From an uncultured Bdellovibrionales bacterium (GTDB lineage Bacteria > Bdellovibrionota > Bdellovibrionia > Bdellovibrionales > UBA1609), in the NCBI GenBank assembly GCA_937980625.1, contig CALJPJ010000218.1, forward strand, positions 1-11,064: a DNA stretch of 11,064 nucleotides. The letters are read 5' to 3'. Made by a program: the position numbers and the translations under genes. Below are positions 7,139 to 11,064 of this stretch, piece after piece (the stretch's first letter is position 1; every line of letters begins with the position of its first letter). The notes beneath the pieces were generated by a model that was not told the origin of the DNA, searched no databases, and saw only the letters and a list, made by a program, of their open reading frames with translations.

Positions 7139-8119
7139 TTATACGTTGTAAATATCAGCTTTATATTGTGATAAGTTTTGTTTATCACTAAACCAATTGA
7201 TGGTTTCAGTAAGCCCTTTTTTAATATCAAATTCTGGCTCAAACCCAGTTAAAGATTTAATTTTAGTATTATCACACCAAAGCCTGAACACTTCAGAGTT
7301 TTTTGGGCGAATTCTTTGTGGGTCTTGGGTGAACTCCACTTGTGAGCCAATTATTTCTTTGATTAAATTTAAAGTATCACCCACAGAAATTTCAAAATTA
7401 GAGCCAATATTAACTGTTTCACCAATGGCTTTCTCGCACTCAGAAAGTAAATAAAATCCACGTACCGTGTCTAAGACATAGTTAAAATCTCTTGTTGGTG
7501 AGACATCACCAAGCATAATTTCTTTTTTGCCACTAAGGATTTGAGTAATAATAGATGGAATCACAGCTCTGGCTGATTGCCTAGGGCCATATGTATTAAA
7601 CGGTCTAGCAATAACAAGTGGCAAATTAAAAGAGTTATGAAAGCTACTTGCAATGGCATCAGCACCGATTTTACTGGCACTATAGGGAGATTGTGGTTGT
7701 AGCGGGTGTTTTTCATCAATAGGCACGTATTGGGCGGTTCCATAAACTTCGCTAGTTGAAGTGTGTACCATTAGTTTGCATTTGTTTTTTAAAGCCGAGT
7801 GGCAAATATTAGTGGTGCCTTTAATATTAACATCTACATAGGTGCTTGGAGCTAAATAGGAAAAGGGAATGGCAATAAGAGCTGCAAGATGAAAAATAAC
7901 ATCAATGCCTTCTGTGAGTTCATGACAAAAGTGGGGGTCAATAATATTGCCACTAACAACTTCAACTTTATCAATATCGTTAATGGTATCTAACCATCCC
8001 CAAGTATTAAAAGAGTTATATAAGCTAAGGGCTCTTACTTTATAGCCTTTATTGACTAAGTACTCAGTTAAATGTGAACCAATAAACCCATCTGCGCCAG
8101 TAACTAATGCTGTTTTCAT
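7139..8119 (-). CDS. LegB-type NAD-dependent UDP-sugar 4,6-dehydratase (EDH_00030-like, SDR family)
   Basis: A 326-residue extended short-chain dehydrogenase/reductase. It has the N-terminal NAD motif TGADGFIGSH (7-16), the HLAALIAIP segment (77-85), the T-S-E triad STSEVYG (121-127), the catalytic YSASK (Y146, K150), RPFNTYGPRQSAR (172-184), SPTRDFNYV (207-215) and INIGSNFEIS-like VNIGSNFEIS (236-245). These words, and LYNSFNTWGWLD (33-44), are characteristic of the LegB / EDH_00030 clade. That clade removes water from a UDP-amino-sugar to give a 4-keto-6-deoxy intermediate in legionaminic-type nonulosonic acid synthesis. The ATG is backed by AGAGGG (8128-8133), eight bases upstream. The usual partners (aminotransferase, synthase, epimerase, cytidylyltransferase) are not in the window. 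Family call is strong; the exact substrate is inferred. Confidence 0.88.
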   Translation of the reverse strand: MKTALVTGADGFIGSHLTEYLVNKGYKVRALSLYNSFNTWGWLDTINDIDKVEVVSGNIIDPHFCHELTEGIDVIFHLAALIAIPFSYLAPSTYVDVNIKGTTNICHSALKNKCKLMVHTSTSEVYGTAQYVPIDEKHPLQPQSPYSASKIGADAIASSFHNSFNLPLVIARPFNTYGPRQSARAVIPSIITQILSGKKEIMLGDVSPTRDFNYVLDTVRGFYLLSECEKAIGETVNIGSNFEISVGDTLNLIKEIIGSQVEFTQDPQRIRPKNSEVFRLWCDNTKIKSLTGFEPEFDIKKGLTETINWFSDKQNLSQYKADIYNV

Positions 8120-8173
8120 ATATAAAACCCTCTTTGTTTATTAGGTTATTGATTTAATTAGCATTTGTAAATA

Positions 8174-8197
8174 AAAGGTTCCAGGTCCTAAACCTTT
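8174..8197 (-). terminator. Stem-loop followed by T-rich run (possible terminator), second of a tandem pair
   Basis: Leftward reading gives AAAGGTT, a 10-nt loop, AACCTTT, then TATTTA. The seven-pair stem is perfect but has only two G-C pairs and the loop is long, so it is a weak terminator candidate. It could instead be part of the LegB-gene leader. Confidence 0.35.
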
Positions 8198-8214
8198 GCA
8201 CTGTGCGAATAAAT

Positions 8215-8256
8215 AAAAGACCCTAGGCTAGTTGTGCATTACTAGCATGACCTTTT
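8215..8256 (-). terminator. Extended stem-loop followed by T-rich run (possible terminator), first of a tandem pair
   Basis: Leftward reading: an outer stem AAAAGGTC pairs with GGTCTTTT-type sequence (eight pairs, two G-U), then a small internal loop, then a perfect inner stem GCTAGT/ACTAGC with an 8-nt loop. The transcript continues ATTTATT after the closing CTTTT. Located 230 bp beyond the acetyltransferase stop, it could end that operon's transcript. Folding is weaker on the rightward strand because the outer pairs fail. Confidence 0.4.
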
Positions 8257-8486
8257 GTTAAAAAAAATACTTCACAAAGAGACTTTAAGTTACTTTAGTC
8301 TAAGCTAGTCCAAGGGTTTAGTATTTGATTAAGAAGTCATTGGCTAATTTCAAACTACTTTTAGTTTAAAACAGATTTCAATAAAAGGTTTGAGTTTACT
8401 CATTCTTATAGAGAATAGTTTATATGTTTTGCATTTAAGTCGATATATTTGTAGTGTTTCGGCTTTTTAAAATTTTTCTGCTGCTA

Positions 8487-9002
8487 TCAGCGATGAAATA
8501 GTAGTCCACATTTTGATGAGTTATTCATTTCCCAATCTTGTGAAAAAATTTTAAAGCCAAACTCTTTATACATTGGGATCGTTTCTTTTCCTTCTTTTAG
8601 AAAAACAAAACAGTTATTAGTTTTTTGTGAAAGCCAATTGAGCCTAAGCTCAGTTAATTTTTTTGCCAAGCCCATTCTTCTGTACTTCTCATCGACATGA
8701 ACTCCTCTTAAGTACCAGCCCGCTGGTAATAACTTTTTGGTGTTATACATATTTTCGTTAGTGTTAGTTTCGTAGTGCCTGGCTCCAGCAAAAGCAATGA
8801 GCTGATTTTTTGTAGTAGCAATATAATATGTTTTTTTATTGGGCTGTTGAAAACAGGCTTGGAATTCATTTAAAAAAAGTTTTTGAGCTTCGGAAAATTT
8901 AGCTTTTGAGTGTTTAATATGTAGCTTTGCTGCCCCATCGACATCATCCATTGTAACTTCGCGAAAATAAATTTCATTTAAATTTATTAATTGGTTAAAC
9001 AA
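8487..9002 (-). CDS. GNAT-family N-acetyltransferase, TTG start
   Basis: A 171-residue acetyl-CoA-dependent acetyltransferase. The GNAT core is clear: N-terminal strand YFREVTMDD (12-20), a helix with HIKHSKAKF (28-36), strand YYIATTKNQLIAFAGAR (59-75), then motif A LRGVHVDEKYRRMGLAKKL (98-116) with the CoA pyrophosphate loop RRMGLA (108-113), and motif B MYKEFGFK (144-151). The substrate cannot be told; the sequence does not look specifically like WecD or PseH. The start codon is TTG at 9002, chosen because GGAG (9008-9011) sits five bases upstream; the first in-frame ATG (residue 18) lies inside the GNAT fold and has no ribosome site. It begins 14 bp after the 247-residue protein gene, almost certainly co-transcribed. 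Confidence 0.82.
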   Translation of the reverse strand: MFNQLINLNEIYFREVTMDDVDGAAKLHIKHSKAKFSEAQKLFLNEFQACFQQPNKKTYYIATTKNQLIAFAGARHYETNTNENMYNTKKLLPAGWYLRGVHVDEKYRRMGLAKKLTELRLNWLSQKTNNCFVFLKEGKETIPMYKEFGFKIFSQDWEMNNSSKCGLLFHR

Positions 9003-9007
9003 TATGG

Positions 9008-9011
9008 CTCC
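9008..9011 (-). promoter_or_regulatory. Shine-Dalgarno GGAG that supports the TTG start of the acetyltransferase
   Basis: GGAG on the leftward strand, five bases before TTG 9002 and inside the 14-bp gap after the upstream stop codon. No ATG alternative nearby has a comparable site. Confidence 0.65.
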
Positions 9012-9016
9012 AAAAG

Positions 9017-9760
9017 TTAGATATTTTTACTCAGGCTCATTTTAGCTAAAATAATTATTTGTAAATAGGGCATATGGTAATTTTTATTTTCAGTGGTATC
9101 AAACAGACTTTCGATATAGGTGATAGCTTGGTTTTCAAAACCAATTTTTATTAAGCTGATGGCTTTAAATAATTGAGCCAAGGCTTTAATTTCTGGTGTA
9201 GACTGCACAAGTTCAAATTGCTCTACTTTACTAATAGTAAGTTGGTAATCTTCAATAAAGAAATTAAATAATATGTCTTTGTATTGTATTGAACCTGGTA
9301 CAATATGGTCTTTTGAATGTTTATCAGCATTAAGTGGAGCAAAGTGCTCACCATTTTTACAGTTTAAGTATTCTTCGAAGTTTAAATTATTTTTATTAGT
9401 ATCCCAGCTTATATTTTTATCGTAGAGATCTTTAGTTTTATTATCTGTAATATATAAAACCAAATCTCGTAGAGCGCAAAACGGTGCTGAAAAATACAAG
9501 CCTGAAGTTTCAGTGGGGCCATGGGCAATCCAAGCCGATTCATAATATTTTTTAGATTTTAATAAAGATAAACCATGTAAAGTATCAGAAATAACTAAAA
9601 CTCCTGGGTTACTTTTTACAGCTCTAAGAGCATCGAAAACAGCTGAAGAGCTAATATGATCATTTCTATAAAAGTGACGTAGGGCCTTGCCAAAAATAAA
9701 ACTGGCTGTTTTAAGTGATTCACAAATATTTAAGCTATTCCAGTCATATTTTTTTTTCAT
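9017..9760 (-). CDS. Unrecognised 247-aa cytoplasmic protein, operon partner of the acetyltransferase
   Basis: I do not recognise this family. There is no signal peptide or membrane helix. The N-terminal half (about 12-105) looks alpha/beta, with HISSSAVFDALRAV (35-48), a buried strand PGVLVIS (52-58), HG at 62-63, and the striking segment AHGPTETSGLYFSAPF (79-94). The middle (108-165) is polar and rich in Asn, Asp and Lys. The C-terminal 60 residues (IKALAQLFKAISLIKIG through LQIIILAKMSL) form helices with the spacing of a degenerate TPR pair. The ATG has AAGGA seven bases upstream. It precedes the GNAT gene by 14 bp, so the two probably act in one process; it might be a substrate, partner or separate enzyme. 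No function is assigned. Confidence 0.7.
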   Translation of the reverse strand: MKKKYDWNSLNICESLKTASFIFGKALRHFYRNDHISSSAVFDALRAVKSNPGVLVISDTLHGLSLLKSKKYYESAWIAHGPTETSGLYFSAPFCALRDLVLYITDNKTKDLYDKNISWDTNKNNLNFEEYLNCKNGEHFAPLNADKHSKDHIVPGSIQYKDILFNFFIEDYQLTISKVEQFELVQSTPEIKALAQLFKAISLIKIGFENQAITYIESLFDTTENKNYHMPYLQIIILAKMSLSKNI

Positions 9761-9928
9761 AGAATATTCCTTAGCTCATTAAACAAAAACATATTAGATT
9801 TTATTGTAATTTAGTATCGCACAAGTCTAAAACAATTTTAAAAAAATGTCGAAATTATAAATGAGTATGGGCTTAATATTTATTATAGCTGATCAGATTG
9901 AGTGAAAAATATTGTAGAAGAATATGTG

Positions 9929-9958
9929 TAAATCATTGGCAACCTTGCCAACGATTTA
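9929..9958. promoter_or_regulatory. 30-bp dyad, candidate operator or hairpin
   Basis: Arms of 14 bp (TAAATCATTGGCAA and TTGCCAACGATTTA) are separated by CC, with one mismatch. The core TTGGCAACCTTGCCAA is perfect. Its centre is about 73 bp upstream of the predicted start of the repeat-protein gene transcript, a typical activator position, and about 180 bp from the divergent ATG. On the leftward strand the mismatch becomes a G-U pair, so a hairpin in a leftward RNA is also possible; no good T-run follows on either strand, which argues against a terminator. Confidence 0.6.
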
Positions 9959-9981
9959 TGGTGGATGTTTGTGCTTTACCT

Positions 9982-10010
9982 TTGACATACAAAATTTGTG
10001 TTAAGATAAT
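9982..10010 (+). promoter_or_regulatory. Near-consensus sigma-70 promoter of the repeat-protein gene
   Basis: TTGACA (9982-9987, perfect -35), a 17-bp spacer, and GATAAT (10005-10010, five of six). Transcription should start near 10017, giving a leader of about 33 nt that contains the GGGAGGG ribosome site before ATG 10050. This is the best promoter in the window. Confidence 0.75.
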
Positions 10011-10049
10011 TTACTCATTGCTAATTTAAATAAACACCAGGGAGGGAAG

Positions 10050-10982
10050 ATGTTACGTTTTTTATTAATAGTTTTTATTTATATTATTGGTTCTGTATCT
10101 TTTGCACATGATCATAAGGTTGATGATGGTAATTTATTTGGAGTTATGGAGAGTATTAGCCGTAAATTAATAGATAATAATCATTCACAAGCACAACTTA
10201 AAAAATCTTTAAAATTTTTAAAAAAAGCCAATGATGCTTTAGAGCCAGAAGTTGAAAGCGCATTACTAGTTATTTCTGGAGTGGATCCAGTTAGTTTTGG
10301 CACTGTCGCTTCTGGAGGTATAATTAATCACACATTTACAATAGTAAATGCTGGCAGTAATGATGCCAGGTCTATAGCTGAAGTTAGCTTGTCGGCGCCA
10401 TTTGAATTTTCAGGGGGAGGTTACCCTGGGGTAGGTGGAACTTGTGCCTCTGTAATTTCAAGTGCAACTAATTGCACAATAGTTGTTAGTTTTGCTCCAA
10501 CATCCACCGGGCTCAGCGTGGATTCAATAGATTTATCTTATGATGACGGTAATGGTAATACTGTAAGTGTTAGCAGAGATGTAGAAGGCGTTAGCGTTGC
10601 TCCAGCTAGTATTGCCATTAGTGGTACTAACCCCATAGACTTTGGCAGTGTTCTTGTTGGTGGAGTTGGGACTGTAATATTGAGTATAACAAATGGTGGT
10701 GGATATGAAGCATTAGCGATGTCAGGAGGAGGGTTGATTTCACCGCTTACCTTTGCTGGTGGTAGTTACCCTGGAACTGGTGGAACTTGTACTTCTGTTT
10801 TGAGTCCAGGAGCTACATGCACTGTTTCAGTAGTTTTTCGCCCTTTTTCTATAGGAGTATTTGTAGATACTTTAAATATTCTTTATTTTGATGGTGTTGT
10901 TAGCCAAGCTTCATTAAGAGATTTAACTGGTGTTGGAGTTTGGCAAGCAAGTACTACAGCTGTGAGTTCTAGTACTAAGTAA
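10050..10982 (+). CDS. Secreted protein with two choice-of-anchor-D-type (ASH-like) beta-sandwich repeats
   Basis: A 310-residue exported protein. Residues 1-19 are a signal peptide (MLRF, hydrophobic core, SFA before HDH). Residues 25-70 are helical and charged. Two immunoglobulin-like repeats follow, at about 72-185 and 187-298. Each has ISGxxPxxFGxV near the start, then a xYPGxGGTC segment, a second Cys, FxPxSxG, and a closing strand. Landmarks are exactly 115 residues apart (ISG 75/190, YPG 125/240, C132/C247, C142/C257), so the repeats align without gaps. Each Cys pair may form a disulphide. The choice-of-anchor-D/HYDIN-like family is common in surface and extracellular proteins. The C-terminus (STTAVSSSTK) shows no sorting or anchor sequence, so it may be free in the periplasm or secreted. 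The start has a GGAGGG site and a strong promoter. Confidence 0.8.
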   Translation: MLRFLLIVFIYIIGSVSFAHDHKVDDGNLFGVMESISRKLIDNNHSQAQLKKSLKFLKKANDALEPEVESALLVISGVDPVSFGTVASGGIINHTFTIVNAGSNDARSIAEVSLSAPFEFSGGGYPGVGGTCASVISSATNCTIVVSFAPTSTGLSVDSIDLSYDDGNGNTVSVSRDVEGVSVAPASIAISGTNPIDFGSVLVGGVGTVILSITNGGGYEALAMSGGGLISPLTFAGGSYPGTGGTCTSVLSPGATCTVSVVFRPFSIGVFVDTLNILYFDGVVSQASLRDLTGVGVWQASTTAVSSSTK

Positions 10983-11064
10983 GTTCAAGGATTTAAAAAT
11001 AGCAGCTACTGCCAGTTCCATTCAAGTAAGCCCTAAATTCTAAGCTGGCTTAAATCATAATGTG

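Larger units (their letters stand above)
8120..8486. other. Structured noncoding region (367 bp) upstream of the LegB-like gene
   Basis: No gene is seen. The region holds two stem-loops (8174-8197 and 8215-8256), a 15-bp dyad TTTGCACTGTGCGAA (8195-8209), and a small perfect hairpin AAACTA-CTTT-TAGTTT (8352-8367). Short direct repeats are also present: ATAAAAGGTT at 8171 and 8381, and CTARGCTAGT at 8223 and 8300. The leader of the LegB-like gene with its AGAGGG ribosome site occupies the left end. No convincing -35/-10 pair for that gene stood out. Confidence 0.55.
9761..10049. other. Divergent intergenic region with dyad and promoter
   Basis: A 289-bp noncoding region between the leftward 247-aa gene and the rightward repeat-protein gene. 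The right half has the strong dyad (9929-9958), a near-consensus promoter (9982-10010) and the GGAGGG ribosome site (10041-10046). The left half is AT-rich; for the leftward gene only poor promoter matches are seen. Confidence 0.6.

Noticed and set aside
7561..7743. Open frames antisense to or in other frames of the sugar and envelope genes
   Set aside because: They lie wholly within genes with clear family motifs, have no ribosome sites and show low-complexity or unlike-protein composition.
8487..9002. Acetyltransferase as WecD or PseH, linking it to the sugar genes
   Set aside because: Only general GNAT motifs are present; I see no family-specific signature, so the link would rest on proximity alone.
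8487..9760. Toxin-antitoxin pair of the GNAT type
   Set aside because: GNAT toxins pair with a short ribbon-helix-helix antitoxin of about 90 residues; the partner here is 247 residues with no such motif.
11027..11052. Inverted repeat TAAGCC/GGCTTA after the repeat-protein gene
   Set aside because: Six pairs with a 14-nt loop and no T-run; the 82 bases after the stop codon show nothing else that can be supported.
1..11064. CRISPR array, tRNA or insertion sequence
   Set aside because: No regularly spaced repeats, no cloverleaf with conserved T-loop, and no transposase or integrase motif were found on either strand.

Overview
The window is AT-rich (by eye about one third G+C) and comes from a bacterium with an outer membrane. 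Evidence is signal peptides on small exported proteins, an inner-membrane protein pair of the TIGR03545/TIGR03546 type known from outer-membrane bacteria, and nucleotide-sugar genes of the kind used for surface polysaccharide. The mix (M64 peptidase, choice-of-anchor-D repeats, TTA-rich codon use) would suit a low-GC marine or Bdellovibrio-like lineage, but nothing here fixes the phylum. No rRNA, tRNA, transposase, integrase or CRISPR array was seen.

Left part: the 3' portion of an M64-type zinc metallopeptidase gene runs rightward off the left edge (2-841). It converges on a leftward three-gene cluster (5602 to 929). That cluster starts with a single polypeptide fusing a WecB-type UDP-GlcNAc 2-epimerase to a WecC-type UDP-ManNAc dehydrogenase, which together should make UDP-ManNAcA. 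After 23 bp comes a small multi-spanning membrane protein (TIGR03546/DUF2062-like). The last gene, a large membrane-anchored coiled-coil protein with an AsmA-like N-terminal segment (TIGR03545-like), overlaps it by 8 nt. This is the most interesting arrangement in the window: a precursor enzyme for surface polysaccharide is physically coupled to a poorly characterised envelope protein pair.

Middle part: a 362-bp divergent intergenic region holds a long imperfect palindrome (5830-5927, 27 base pairs, 42-nt loop) just before two small rightward genes for exported, cysteine-pair proteins of unknown function (5965-6375 and 6664-7008). Leftward from 8119 lies a LegB-type NAD-dependent sugar-nucleotide 4,6-dehydratase without the rest of its usual nonulosonic-acid cassette. 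A 367-bp noncoding stretch upstream of it contains two leftward stem-loops, each followed by a T-rich run.

Right part: a leftward two-gene operon encodes an unrecognised 247-residue protein and a GNAT acetyltransferase that starts at TTG. Divergent from it is a secreted protein with two exact-period (115 aa) choice-of-anchor-D-type repeats. It is preceded by a near-consensus sigma-70 promoter, and a 30-bp dyad lies where an activator could bind. Functionally, the two sugar-nucleotide enzymes and perhaps the acetyltransferase point to surface glycan synthesis, while the remaining genes encode envelope or exported proteins. All functions are read from sequence motifs only.
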